Below, one piece after another: positions 19,132-28,258 of a DNA stretch of 64,000 nt. The position numbers and the translations under genes are program-made. The notes below the pieces were generated by a model. It had not been told where the DNA came from. It was given only the letters and a program-made list of their open reading frames with translations, and did not search any database. The DNA is from Hanamia caeni (lineage in GTDB: Bacteria > Bacteroidota > Bacteroidia > Chitinophagales > Chitinophagaceae). The first letter of the stretch is position 1. Every line of letters begins with the position of its first letter. The stretch lies in the NCBI RefSeq assembly GCF_003721595.1, contig NZ_RJJR01000001.1:310001-374000 (forward strand), written 5' to 3'.

Positions 19132-19752
19132 TTATCTCAAATGAATTTGTACTCCTGCCTGCACATTAAAAGTGTTCAGGTCGGTATAGCCAAATTTATG
19201 ATAGGGCGCAAGCGCATAATTAGCGCCAATATTAATCCCTGATGTTGATCCTTTTTTGAAAGGGATTAGCAATCCTAATCCGCCTTCAGCCCTAAAACCA
19301 ACATTTGATTCGCTGTTTCCGTACTGGCCATAATATTGCTTGTTATCAATGATGTTAGCACCCGCAGCCAGCGACACGTAAGGTTTCAAAGAGGATTGAA
19401 TGGCCGGGAAGTATTTTGCTTTGGCCATAACCGGTGTGGTTTGAATTGAATTGGTAAGCACTGCAGAGATCTGCTGTGTCTTATTTAAGTTATACAGCGC
19501 CCTCGGATATTTTTGATAATAATCCTGGAAGCCTACGGCTAGCCCTACAGATAGTTGGTTAGAAGCAGGATATAATAAACTGGCTGAAAAGCCCCTCGGC
19601 GAACCATCACTTATAAGATCGCTTTTAAAATGACTGGCGGGCATGCTGTAATTGTAATTAAGTTCCAGATTGAGTGGCGTATTCTGTGCCATTGCCGGCA
19701 CGCAGAAACACATCAGCAACAAGGATGCTATAAAGATTTTTATGTTTTTCAT
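19132..19752 (-). CDS. Outer-membrane beta-barrel protein
   Basis: A 206-residue protein with a signal peptide ending at about residue 22 (PAMAQ) and a mature part of alternating polar/hydrophobic strands, for example LNLELNYNYSMP, LSVGLAVGFQDYY and FNVQAGVQIHLR. This fits the small OmpX/porin-like eight-strand barrels annotated as outer membrane beta-barrel protein. It lies 12 bases downstream of the DUF4136 lipoprotein, so the two form an operon ended by the hairpin near 19090. The function is unknown. Confidence 0.8.
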   Translation of the reverse strand: MKNIKIFIASLLLMCFCVPAMAQNTPLNLELNYNYSMPASHFKSDLISDGSPRGFSASLLYPASNQLSVGLAVGFQDYYQKYPRALYNLNKTQQISAVLTNSIQTTPVMAKAKYFPAIQSSLKPYVSLAAGANIIDNKQYYGQYGNSESNVGFRAEGGLGLLIPFKKGSTSGINIGANYALAPYHKFGYTDLNTFNVQAGVQIHLR

Positions 19753-19764
19753 GTTTTAAAAATT

Positions 19765-20394
19765 TTAATGTTTTAAATAGGTAGACTGATCAAACAACGC
19801 TTTTACCTGGCTGTCTGCGACGGAAGTATTAAAAATTCCTGATCCACGGATAAGGCCGGTCCAGACAATATTGATATTCTTATTAGCTTCCGCGTTTTTT
19901 AAATCAAGGATATCTACAGCCAGCGCTCCCTGCCTGATTTGATAAACGCTGTAGGCATAAGGGATGTAATATCCATACCCGGGATATCCCCAATAATAAG
20001 GATCCCAGTAGCCGCCATAATTACCCCAATAATCGCCATACGAAATAACGCCGGTGGAGGTTTGGATGATGTGAGATACATCTACTCCCAGATCAGGATT
20101 CTCGTTTTTTGATACCAAAGTAAATCCCGCCTGGTTCATGTATTTTTTTACAGCGGTAATGTACGCCGCGTCTACGTCAGTTAATTCCATTTCTGTTTTG
20201 CCGTCCTGGATTACCGCCACAGAATCAGAAATGCTGTAGGTTTTGAAATTGGAAAAATTAGTAGTTGAATCATGGTCTGTAATGTAGATCCTCGATTCTT
20301 CGTCAGTTAAATTGGCTACCGGATCTTTGGTACAGCTATTTAATAAAACAGCAGAGCCCGCAAAGCCGATAAGCATGATTAATATTTGTTTCAT
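19765..20394 (-). CDS. DUF4136 domain lipoprotein
   Basis: A 209-residue lipoprotein from the ATG at 20394; the frame could start at a GTG at 20421, but the ATG begins the signal peptide. The lipobox is LLNSC. The mature part shows the DUF4136 pattern: FSNFKTYSISD early, GFTLVSKNENPDLGVDV in the middle, then a Gly/Tyr/Trp-rich segment (GYWDPYYWGYPGYGYY) and the closing LDLKNAEANK and WTGLIRG. The family is common in Bacteroidota envelopes and has no known function. It is co-transcribed with the barrel protein downstream. Confidence 0.88.
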   Translation of the reverse strand: MKQILIMLIGFAGSAVLLNSCTKDPVANLTDEESRIYITDHDSTTNFSNFKTYSISDSVAVIQDGKTEMELTDVDAAYITAVKKYMNQAGFTLVSKNENPDLGVDVSHIIQTSTGVISYGDYWGNYGGYWDPYYWGYPGYGYYIPYAYSVYQIRQGALAVDILDLKNAEANKNINIVWTGLIRGSGIFNTSVADSQVKALFDQSTYLKH

Positions 20395-20614
20395 AGTGTA
20401 AACTTTTTCTTTGGTTTGCACAAAGTGAGTGCCTGATTCTCAATCTATTTCATAAAAAAAGTTAAGAAAAGCCGGTGCAACTTTCTTTTAAGATTTTTTT
20501 ATTATAATGCCTTTCACAGGATGATAATACAATGGTTTTTTAATTAAGATTTGATGATTACAGACAGCAATTTTATAGAATAAAAATGCCTGCTATTTGT
20601 GCTTTTACTATAAA

Positions 20615-20646
20615 AAAAAGCCCGCAATTTTTTTGCAGGCTTTTTG
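20615..20646 (-). terminator. Terminator of the RND efflux operon
   Basis: AAAAAGCCCGCAA and TTGCAGGCTTTTT face each other around a short T-rich loop, with one mismatch in the stem. The flanking A-run gives a U-run in the - strand transcript. It lies about 20 bases beyond the stop of the RND permease gene. Confidence 0.85.
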
Positions 20647-20666
20647 TCATCAAACACTTTTATTTG

Positions 20667-23600
20667 TCAAAACCAACTACCCGTAAATCGTTCACCGAGT
20701 TCATTACCCATCTTTCTTCTTCTTCTTTTTGCTTGTATGTTATGAATAATCATGGTGACAAACATGAGCGGAATAAACAACAGCGTGAGCGGCGGAATAC
20801 CAAGAATGGAAATCCATTTGCCGCCGTATTGCCTGCGCATAGGGCGTTTCAGCCTTTCAGCAATCAGGTACATACTCGGCACCATAATCAAAGTCATAAA
20901 GAAGGCGAATGCCAGCCCGAATATAATTGTCCACGACAGAGGTTTCCAAAATACAACGCTGTCGCCTCCGAAGAAAATCTGAGGATTCAGTTCAGAGAAG
21001 GTGGTAACGAAATTAATGTTGAAACCGATAGCCAGGGGAATCAAAGCGAATATAGCTGCCAGCGCGGTAAGCATTACCGGTATTATCCTGATTTTTCCGG
21101 CTTCTATTACTGCCTCTCTCGTTTTCATTCCGCGCGCCCGTAGCTCATCGGCAAAGTCAATTACCAAAATGGCATTCTTAACCACGATACCTGCCAATCC
21201 TACAATTCCGATACCTGTCATAACTACAGAGATAGTCATACCTGTGAGAGAAAAGCCCAGAATTACTCCAATGACACTGAAGATTATTTCTGTCAGGATA
21301 ATCACAGACTTGCTTACTGAATTAAATTGTAATACCAGGATGAACAAAATGAGCATGAGTGCAATCATGAGCGCTTTCCCGAGAAACGCGCCTGTTTCTG
21401 CCTGTTGTTCGCCTTCGCCTGTCTGCTTAATTGTAACGCCGGGGCCTTTTTGATTAAAATCGTTGATGGCAGCGGCTATATTTTTATTTACTTCAGTGGG
21501 CGTATATCCTGAAAGTACGTTTGAAAAAATGGTAATCACGCGCTTCACGTTTTTCCTTTTAATGCTGCCAAGCGTATTCGTGTAATCTACATTTACCAAT
21601 GAACTGATTGGGATAGATTTTACCTGTCCGCCGCTGGCCATATCCCTGAATACAATATTCATATTGAGCAGGTCGGTGAGGTTCTGTCTTTGCACCTCGT
21701 TGTTGCGCAATTGAATTTTATATTCATCTTCTCCCTCTTTAATTTTTGATACCTCAAGGCCAAACAAAGCTGTCCGTATCTGCTGGCCGATCTGGGCTGT
21801 AGATACGCCTTCTATCATGGCGCGTTCACGGTTTATGGAGAGCGTGATTTCCGGATTGCTAAGGTCAACGTCTAATTTTAATTCTTCTATTCCCGGAATT
21901 TGCAGACTATCCAGGTAGGTCTTTAAAGAGGTAGCTGTAGAGGTAAGTTCATCGAAATCCTCGCTTGATACTTCAATATTTATAGGCGGCTCAGTGGGAG
22001 GTCCGGAATTTTCCTGTGCTACAGAAATCTGGGCGCCCGGAATGCCTTTTACCGCTTCCCGGATGGAGTCGAGATACGGCGCAGTAGAAACGCCATTTCG
22101 CTGTTGATATTCCACGAATGAAACCTGTACTCGTCCAAGATTTGGCTGAGTAATATTATTTCCGCTGAACGGATCAGATGCGCCGACAGCCACATTTGAA
22201 ATTACACTCTCCACAATCGGGTTGGGCTTTCCTGAAGGACCCTGTAAAACTTTTTGGACCTTATTTTCAACATTTTTGGTAATCGAATCCGTATAATTTA
22301 CGCTGCTACCTACCGGAAGCTTCAGGTACACGTAAATAAAATTAGGGTCGCCTTGCGGGAAAAATACCACAGGCACATTTCTCAGGCTGAAAAGAATAAT
22401 TGAAAAAACCAGTAATACAAATGTGCCTACCAAAAGCCACACCGGGCGCCATTTTGCCGTGGCCCATCTTAACAGCTTTTCATAGTTTCTCATGATGCGC
22501 GGCAATACATTATTTTGAAACTTATGAATAAGCGAATCAAACAAATATGTGTTAAGCACTACTACTATGGCGAAGAAAATAAGCAGATTGCCCACAAAAG
22601 TTACATGCAGAAGATCAAAAAGGATCCCAGCTAACAATGGAATTAGAAAGGCTTTGCTTTTGAAAACGGTTGATTTCCTTTTTACTTCACCTTCGGGATG
22701 ATTCATGAAATCTACTGCAAATACGGGATTCATGATAAACGCCACAATCAGCGACGCGCCCAATGTGAAAATGAGCATGGTAGGCAAATAGATCATGAAT
22801 TTTCCAATAATGCCAGGCCAGAACAGCAAAGGAAAGAACGGCGCTAAAGTGGTAAGCGTACCCGAAAGCACCGGAACGAAAATTTCTCCTGCAGCCATCT
22901 TTGCCGATTCCATAGCAGATAGCTTCCCTTTGTTTTCCATGAAAATACGGTGCGTGTTTTCTATGACGACTATTGCATCGTCCACAATAATTCCCAGCCC
23001 AAAAAGAAGGGCAAAAAGCACCATAAAATTCAACGTTACATTCCCACCCACCACCAGGTCGGCCGCCGGCAAAAACAGGAATGCCACAAACATACTGAGC
23101 GGCACGGAAAGCGCCACAAAGAACGCATTGGTTACGCCCATGAAAAACATCAAAATCAAAAGAACAAGGATAAAGCCTATCACTATAGAATTTACCAGGT
23201 CGTTGAAAGAGGTGCGCGTAGAACGGCTTTGGTCGCCGGTGATGACAACTTTGAGATTAGCTGGCAAGGTGGTTCCCTTCATTTCCTCTACGGCTTTTTT
23301 TACTTCATCTGAAGTCTGAATCAGATTTTCACCAGCCCTTTTGATGATATTGAGTGTCACAACGTTTTTACCATTTAAACGGGCGAAACTTTCACTCGTC
23401 TTTACCGTGTCTATTATTGTAGCAATGTCTTTTAAGTAAATCGGAGCCCCTTTTGTATTTCTTACGATTATTTTTTCAAGATCAAATACATTTTTAAACT
23501 GGCCTCTTATCTGCAAGGTCCGCTTCATGTTTCCAACGTCCAGTAAACCTCCGGAGATGTCCACATTTTCCCTCTGGATGGCGCCGGCAATGTCATCAAA

Positions 23601-24239
23601 AGTGATTCCTGCATTCTGCATTTTGTAATTGTCCACGTTGATCTGGAACTCTCTTTCCGGCGCCCCTACAATATCTACCCTGGTAATCTCCGGAATTTCT
23701 TCAAGCTTGTCTTTGGCGTCATCAGCAAATTTCTTCAGGCTCATCATATCATAATCGCCGCTCAGGTTTACATACATTATAGGAAATTCGCTGATGTCGA
23801 AATCCTGTACATTTGGCTCCTGCGTAAGGTCTGTGGGCAAATCCTTCTTCGCTTTATCGACCGCATCTTTTGTTTTTTGCAAACCCACTTCTGTTTTTAC
23901 ACTGGTTTCAAATTCCACGGTGATAACAGAATAATCCTGCAGTGAGGTGCTGGTAATCTTATTGATTTTTGCGCCGGTAATACCTTTCAATTGCTTTTCA
24001 ATTGGCTTGGTTACCAGGTTCTCCATATCCTTGGGCGAGTTACCAGCATATACAGTTTGAATCACAACGGTTGGAATCACAACATCAGGAAACTGTTCCT
24101 TTGGCAGCGTTACAAATTGATAAATCCCGATAATTGATACGAATATCACCAAAAGATAAATCGATGTTTTATTCTTTATTGACCAGGAGGTTGGTTTAAA
24201 CTCTTTATATTTTTCCTTGAAATTTTCAGTTAAACTCAT
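20667..24239 (-). CDS. RND efflux permease (AcrB/MdtB-type)
   Basis: A 1190-residue inner-membrane proton-driven exporter. TM1 is near residue 25-45, and the periplasmic porter domains include the GDYDMMSLKKFADDAKDKL region. The proton-relay aspartates are in LGIIVDDAIVVIENTHR, and the second half has GIVGLAGIVVKNAILVIDF. It is about 130 residues longer than AcrB: residues about 500-567 carry an extra hydrophobic pair (LLAGILFDLLHV and LLIFFAIVVVLN) before the second half, and the C-terminus is extended and basic. It is the last gene of tetR-tolC-MFP-RND, 48 bases after the adaptor gene. The substrate is unknown. Confidence 0.95.
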   Translation of the reverse strand: MSLTENFKEKYKEFKPTSWSIKNKTSIYLLVIFVSIIGIYQFVTLPKEQFPDVVIPTVVIQTVYAGNSPKDMENLVTKPIEKQLKGITGAKINKITSTSLQDYSVITVEFETSVKTEVGLQKTKDAVDKAKKDLPTDLTQEPNVQDFDISEFPIMYVNLSGDYDMMSLKKFADDAKDKLEEIPEITRVDIVGAPEREFQINVDNYKMQNAGITFDDIAGAIQRENVDISGGLLDVGNMKRTLQIRGQFKNVFDLEKIIVRNTKGAPIYLKDIATIIDTVKTSESFARLNGKNVVTLNIIKRAGENLIQTSDEVKKAVEEMKGTTLPANLKVVITGDQSRSTRTSFNDLVNSIVIGFILVLLILMFFMGVTNAFFVALSVPLSMFVAFLFLPAADLVVGGNVTLNFMVLFALLFGLGIIVDDAIVVIENTHRIFMENKGKLSAMESAKMAAGEIFVPVLSGTLTTLAPFFPLLFWPGIIGKFMIYLPTMLIFTLGASLIVAFIMNPVFAVDFMNHPEGEVKRKSTVFKSKAFLIPLLAGILFDLLHVTFVGNLLIFFAIVVVLNTYLFDSLIHKFQNNVLPRIMRNYEKLLRWATAKWRPVWLLVGTFVLLVFSIILFSLRNVPVVFFPQGDPNFIYVYLKLPVGSSVNYTDSITKNVENKVQKVLQGPSGKPNPIVESVISNVAVGASDPFSGNNITQPNLGRVQVSFVEYQQRNGVSTAPYLDSIREAVKGIPGAQISVAQENSGPPTEPPINIEVSSEDFDELTSTATSLKTYLDSLQIPGIEELKLDVDLSNPEITLSINRERAMIEGVSTAQIGQQIRTALFGLEVSKIKEGEDEYKIQLRNNEVQRQNLTDLLNMNIVFRDMASGGQVKSIPISSLVNVDYTNTLGSIKRKNVKRVITIFSNVLSGYTPTEVNKNIAAAINDFNQKGPGVTIKQTGEGEQQAETGAFLGKALMIALMLILFILVLQFNSVSKSVIILTEIIFSVIGVILGFSLTGMTISVVMTGIGIVGLAGIVVKNAILVIDFADELRARGMKTREAVIEAGKIRIIPVMLTALAAIFALIPLAIGFNINFVTTFSELNPQIFFGGDSVVFWKPLSWTIIFGLAFAFFMTLIMVPSMYLIAERLKRPMRRQYGGKWISILGIPPLTLLFIPLMFVTMIIHNIQAKRRRRKMGNELGERFTGSWF

Positions 24240-24287
24240 ACTTGATTGATTGTGCTTTTTTGCAAAAGCAATTTTTGCATTATTTGT

Positions 24288-25493
24288 TTATTTACTGGCT
24301 GTAAAGATGGGATCGCCTTCAAATAAGCCCTGGAAGCCTTCTGTTATCAGTTTATCGCCTGGCTGCAAACCGGATTTTACCTCAATGCTGTCGCCATAAA
24401 ACTGGCCGATAGTAACTACTCGTTTCTTTGCCACCATTACACTGTCTTCTTTTCCCGCGAGTAAAACAAATTTGCCTTCCTGCCCGGTCTGGATGGTGTT
24501 CAGCGGAATGGCGATGGAATTCGGTGCATTGTAATCGAGGATTTTCACTTTCGCAATCTGGTTCGGACGGAGGCTCAGTCCTTTCGGTACTTTTATCTCT
24601 GCGGTGAAGCCCCTGTTTAAATCACCAATCGCCTGGCTGATAAAAGAAATGCTACCGTTGAAAGTTTGATTTGCATCGGGTATCGTTACAATCACGGGAG
24701 AGCCTTTATGAACCTTTCCGGAATAATTTTCAGGAACAGTAACTGTGATTTTTAAATCGGTTTCGTTTACGATTTTAATGTAGCCACCGGTTAATGGATT
24801 TCCGTTGAATGTTTCACCAACGTGTGCGGTAATCTCATCAACGGTTCCGTTTACATCGCTGTAAACATTGCTTTGATTGGCTTGTTCCTGCGCGGTTTTT
24901 ACCTGCGCTTCAATAGCCTTCAATTGGTTTTGTAAAGTCTCCACATTGGTTTTTGCCTGCAGCAATTGCACCTCAGTGCCAATATTTTGATTCCACAGAT
25001 TTTTCTGCCTGTCATAAACGGATTGGGCCAGGCCAAGCTGTGCCTTTACGCTTCCCATTTGCTGTTTGATGGCAGTCACATTTTGTTGAGCCACTGCATC
25101 ATCAAGTTTCAGGATCAACTCGCCTTTATGAACCTTATCTCCCTGCTTTACATAAATGGCTTTTATCTGGCCGGGCTGCCCGCTTGGCGTGATATAAGAA
25201 ATGTTTTTAGAATCCACATTTCCCTGCAGTTCCAGGTAATGTTTAAAATCACCTTTTTCTACAGTAGAAAGCGCTACCAGCTTTGGATTGGCAACAATAG
25301 CCGAACCTGTATCCAAAACGGCAATTTCTTTTTGAAGACTTTCGATTTTTGAATCAATAGATGCCTGCTCACTTTTCAACTTTTCCAACTGAGCCTTTTT
25401 ATCTTTTAATTGCGCATCCTTTGAAGAGTTGGTGCAGGATGAAATAAAAGAAATCAACAGCATGCTTAAACCGATCGTTGTTATTTTTTTCAT
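24288..25493 (-). CDS. RND efflux periplasmic adaptor (membrane fusion protein)
   Basis: A 401-residue lipoprotein (lipobox ISSC) with a coiled-coil stretch right after the anchor (about residues 25-60, rich in Lys/Glu/Leu). Then comes a lipoyl-like half (GQIKAIYVKQGDKVHKGELI), an alpha-hairpin (about 125-215), the second lipoyl half (SDVNGTVDEITAHVGETF) and beta-barrel and membrane-proximal domains. It links the permease to the TolC-type channel. The gene lies between them with 29 bases to the upstream tolC-type gene. Confidence 0.93.
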   Translation of the reverse strand: MKKITTIGLSMLLISFISSCTNSSKDAQLKDKKAQLEKLKSEQASIDSKIESLQKEIAVLDTGSAIVANPKLVALSTVEKGDFKHYLELQGNVDSKNISYITPSGQPGQIKAIYVKQGDKVHKGELILKLDDAVAQQNVTAIKQQMGSVKAQLGLAQSVYDRQKNLWNQNIGTEVQLLQAKTNVETLQNQLKAIEAQVKTAQEQANQSNVYSDVNGTVDEITAHVGETFNGNPLTGGYIKIVNETDLKITVTVPENYSGKVHKGSPVIVTIPDANQTFNGSISFISQAIGDLNRGFTAEIKVPKGLSLRPNQIAKVKILDYNAPNSIAIPLNTIQTGQEGKFVLLAGKEDSVMVAKKRVVTIGQFYGDSIEVKSGLQPGDKLITEGFQGLFEGDPIFTASK

Positions 25494-25522
25494 TTTATAG
25501 TATTTGAAATGCTTGTGTTTTA

Positions 25523-26875
25523 TTAAAGTTTTCCGGTAGCGGTGAGGTAATCAATTTTTGCAATTATTGCATCGTAAAGTGAGCTATAGTAATTGTTTTG
25601 TGCAGTTACCAGGTCAGCCTGCGCTGTTGAAATTTCCTGGTTGCTGCCCAATCCCTGTTCGTATTTTAATTTGGTAGAATTATAAACCTGCTGTGCAAGC
25701 TCAATATTCTTTTTCTGCGCATCCATCGTAAGTATTGCAGATTTCATATTAATTCTGGCTTGCGCCACATCATTATCAATTGACTGTTTTAACTGATCTG
25801 CATTATTGGTGAGCTTTTGAAGATTCAGCCGGGCAGAATTAATGTTAGCCTGCCTTTCGCCGCCATCGAAAATCGGGATAGCTAAATGCAGGCTTAAAAA
25901 TGAAGAACTGTACCACGGCTCATCTTTTTTGAAAAAATTAAAAGTGGTTCGTTGTGCATTGTTGTTATAATTTGCCGAAAAAGTGAGCGTTGGAATTCTG
26001 CTGAGCTGGTATCTTTTTACGTTATATTTTCCAAGCTCAATAGCGGTTTCCAATTGCTGAAATTGTTTCCTGTCTTCATAGTTATAACCGGCATCGAGGA
26101 TATTTGATTTTAATTCTTCGTCCGAAAGGGTATCAGAAAGATACAATGAATCAGACTGCGGAATATTCATCAATAATTTCAATCCTTCTTTGCCGGCCGC
26201 TATCTGGTTTTCAGCTTTTAATCTTTGAGTTTGCAGATTTATGAGCTGCACCTGCACTTTATCTACATCCAGCTTTTCTGCAAAGCCATTCGTGTAAATT
26301 ATTTTGGTGTCATGCAGCAACTTTTCGTAATTCTCAATATTTGCATCCAGCGTAGTTATTTGCCTTTTGGCAACCACCAGTTGATAATACACTTTGTAAA
26401 CGTTTGCCTTGATTTGTTCTTTCGTAATATCAGCAGTAAGTACCGCATTTTTAATAGCCGCTTTTCTTGCCTGCAAGCCTACAAAAACCTGGCCGTCAAA
26501 AAGAATCTGCTGCAGGTTGGCGCCATAGCTTCCGGTGTATTTTGTTCCGAATTTCACCGGGAAATAAGTGCCGGCGGGCCCTCCGGCAAATTCAGCAGGA
26601 ATCAGTTGCGTGGGAATGGATAAAAAATCCGTAAAATCAACGCTGCCGGTAACGTGAGGCAATGCTGCAGCGGTCACCTGTTTGTTTTGCTGATACTGAA
26701 GTTTGATATCAAGCAATGCATTCTTCACCTGTACTGAATTTTGCAATGCATAATCAACCGCTTCTTTTGCAGAAAATGTATGAATCTGCCTTGTTGAATT
26801 TTTTTGCTGCGCACCGGCTCCAACGCATAATATACACAACACAGAAGCCAGGCTCAGTCTGATTATAATTTTCAT
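25523..26875 (-). CDS. TolC-family outer-membrane efflux protein
   Basis: A 450-residue protein with a signal peptide ending near GAGAQ and two OEP repeats of long amphipathic helices, for example KEAVDYALQNSVQVKNALLD and later INSARLNLQKLTNNADQLKQ. Short beta segments alternate with the helices, as expected for the TolC channel. It forms the exit duct of the pump. It starts six bases after the TetR gene ends, so both are on one transcript. Confidence 0.93.
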   Translation of the reverse strand: MKIIIRLSLASVLCILCVGAGAQQKNSTRQIHTFSAKEAVDYALQNSVQVKNALLDIKLQYQQNKQVTAAALPHVTGSVDFTDFLSIPTQLIPAEFAGGPAGTYFPVKFGTKYTGSYGANLQQILFDGQVFVGLQARKAAIKNAVLTADITKEQIKANVYKVYYQLVVAKRQITTLDANIENYEKLLHDTKIIYTNGFAEKLDVDKVQVQLINLQTQRLKAENQIAAGKEGLKLLMNIPQSDSLYLSDTLSDEELKSNILDAGYNYEDRKQFQQLETAIELGKYNVKRYQLSRIPTLTFSANYNNNAQRTTFNFFKKDEPWYSSSFLSLHLAIPIFDGGERQANINSARLNLQKLTNNADQLKQSIDNDVAQARINMKSAILTMDAQKKNIELAQQVYNSTKLKYEQGLGSNQEISTAQADLVTAQNNYYSSLYDAIIAKIDYLTATGKL

Positions 26876-26881
26876 CGGTAC

Positions 26882-27511
26882 TTATTTTTTTGCCGCATTT
26901 TTTGCAGCGCTTTCTTTTTGATAATGGGTTAATAATTTATATCCCTTCGGGGTCACTATTGCATATAAAAAATACTCGGTCAGTTGCTGCAGAATGTAAA
27001 ACAATGAGTACTTATTTTTCGGGAAAATTTCCTCGTTAAAAGCGAGCATTATTAACTCAAGCCTTACTTTACAAACAATTTCGGCATTCGATTCCTCCCT
27101 GTACAATCCTTCCTTTTTGCCACGCTCCATGTTATTTGTCATCAGGTCGTACAGAAAATTATTTTTATAATCGCTGAACTTTTTGAACGTTTTTGGGTGG
27201 GCTCTTTCAATGTCGAAAAGAATGGAAGGATTCATATTGTCAAGCATGTCCTGCAGGCTTTCGATACCGTAATACACTTCCTGTATTGCATTCGTAGCTT
27301 TGTTGCGGCTTGTTACACAGCATTCTTTATTGTAGGCTATCATCTCAACCAACACAGCATCCACAAGCTCATTTTTATCTTTAAATGACTGGTATATCGT
27401 TTTCTTTGAAACGCCTAACTGTGAAGCGATTTCGTCCATGGTTACAGATTTTACGCCATAACGCCTGAACAATTCATCAGCCTTTTCTTTTATCCTGTTT
27501 TTTAATTCCAT
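26882..27511 (-). CDS. TetR/AcrR family repressor of the efflux operon
   Basis: A 209-residue regulator. Residues about 1-50 form the TetR DNA-binding domain (ELFRRYGVKSVTMDEIASQL then GVSKKTIYQSFKDK). The rest is a helical ligand-binding and dimerisation domain typical of efflux regulators. It is the first gene of the operon and its promoter lies within an inverted repeat directly upstream, so autoregulation is likely. The start at 27511 is fixed by the domain and by the promoter, whose -7 box ends seven bases away. Confidence 0.93.
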   Translation of the reverse strand: MELKNRIKEKADELFRRYGVKSVTMDEIASQLGVSKKTIYQSFKDKNELVDAVLVEMIAYNKECCVTSRNKATNAIQEVYYGIESLQDMLDNMNPSILFDIERAHPKTFKKFSDYKNNFLYDLMTNNMERGKKEGLYREESNAEIVCKVRLELIMLAFNEEIFPKNKYSLFYILQQLTEYFLYAIVTPKGYKLLTHYQKESAAKNAAKK

Positions 27512-27518
27512 CGGTGCG

Positions 27519-27557
27519 CAAAACTATGGAAACTTTTTTAGTTACAAAAGTTTCCAT
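27519..27557 (-). promoter_or_regulatory. Promoter of the efflux operon embedded in a TetR-type operator
   Basis: A perfect 12-base inverted repeat, ATGGAAACTTTT at 27526-27537 and AAAAGTTTCCAT at 27546-27557, is separated by eight bases. On the - strand the right arm overlaps a TTTG (27545-27548) and the left arm overlaps TAGTTTTG (27519-27526). The spacing between them is 18 bases, the Bacteroidota promoter consensus. A bound TetR dimer would cover both promoter elements. Confidence 0.8.
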
Positions 27558-27607
27558 TAAATTTTTTTTATAAATTTTTAAATTTCAATGATAAATGGTA
27601 CATCGTG

Positions 27608-27615
27608 TAACTTTG
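27608..27615 (+). promoter_or_regulatory. Bacteroidota -7 box TAACTTTG for the DUF502 gene
   Basis: TAACTTTG matches TANNTTTG and lies 21 bases before the ATG at 27637. No good TTTG is found at the usual upstream spacing, so the call rests on one element and on the divergent gene arrangement. Confidence 0.45.
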
Positions 27616-27636
27616 AACCTTCAATAATTGTGTATC

Positions 27637-28248
27637 ATGAAAAAATCGAAAAGCTACCAAAGAACCATCCAGTATTTTTTACAAGGCTTGCTCATTCTCG
27701 GGCCCGTTTCTATTACTATTTATTTTATCTACGTTGTTTTTGACAAGGTAGATAGCATCTTGCGGCCTACTATTCATCTGCCGGGATTGGGCTTTGTAAT
27801 CATTATAGCATTTATTTTTCTTATCGGGTACCTGAGCTCCTTTTTTGTAATGGGAAGAATATTGTCTGTTGTGGATAGATTTTTGGAGAAAACTCCTGGC
27901 GTCAAATTATTTTATTCATTTGTAAGAGATTTTTTTGAAGCCTTTGCCGGAAATAAAAAAAAGTTTACGCATAACGTGCTCGCATGCGTGGATGATACTG
28001 ATGTTTGGCGTGTAGGATTTATTACACAGGAAGATATGAGCATTTTTGGAATGGAAAACTATGTGGCAGTTTATTTACCAATGGCTTATTCTGTCGCAGG
28101 AAATGTCTATATTGTACCTAAAGAAAGAATAAGGCCTATCACTTCGATTAGTGCAGCCCAATCCATGAAGTTTGCAGTCAGTGGAGGTGTTACGCAAAAT
28201 CTTTCCGATGTTACGGATGATCCGTTAAACGAATCTATGATTCACTAA
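27637..28248 (+). CDS. DUF502 family membrane protein
   Basis: A 203-residue inner-membrane protein from the ATG at 27637; a TTG three codons upstream is less likely. Two transmembrane segments lie near residues 15-38 (LLILGPVSITIYFIYVVFD) and 50-72 (FVIIIAFIFLIGYLSSFFV). The DUF502 signature region TPGVKLFYSFVRDFFEAF follows, and a soluble C-terminal part includes YLPMAYSVAGNVYIVPKERI. The role is unknown. Ten bases separate it from the next gene, which suggests co-transcription. Confidence 0.85.
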   Translation: MKKSKSYQRTIQYFLQGLLILGPVSITIYFIYVVFDKVDSILRPTIHLPGLGFVIIIAFIFLIGYLSSFFVMGRILSVVDRFLEKTPGVKLFYSFVRDFFEAFAGNKKKFTHNVLACVDDTDVWRVGFITQEDMSIFGMENYVAVYLPMAYSVAGNVYIVPKERIRPITSISAAQSMKFAVSGGVTQNLSDVTDDPLNESMIH

Positions 28249-28258
28249 AAACAACTGC

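Noticed and set aside
20586..21453. Long + strand frames antisense to the RND permease gene (185 and 150 codons)
   Set aside because: They mirror the coding strand of a clear RND gene and show the odd composition of shadow frames.
22795..23319. A 174-codon + strand frame antisense to the RND permease
   Set aside because: Antisense shadow of conserved RND sequence.
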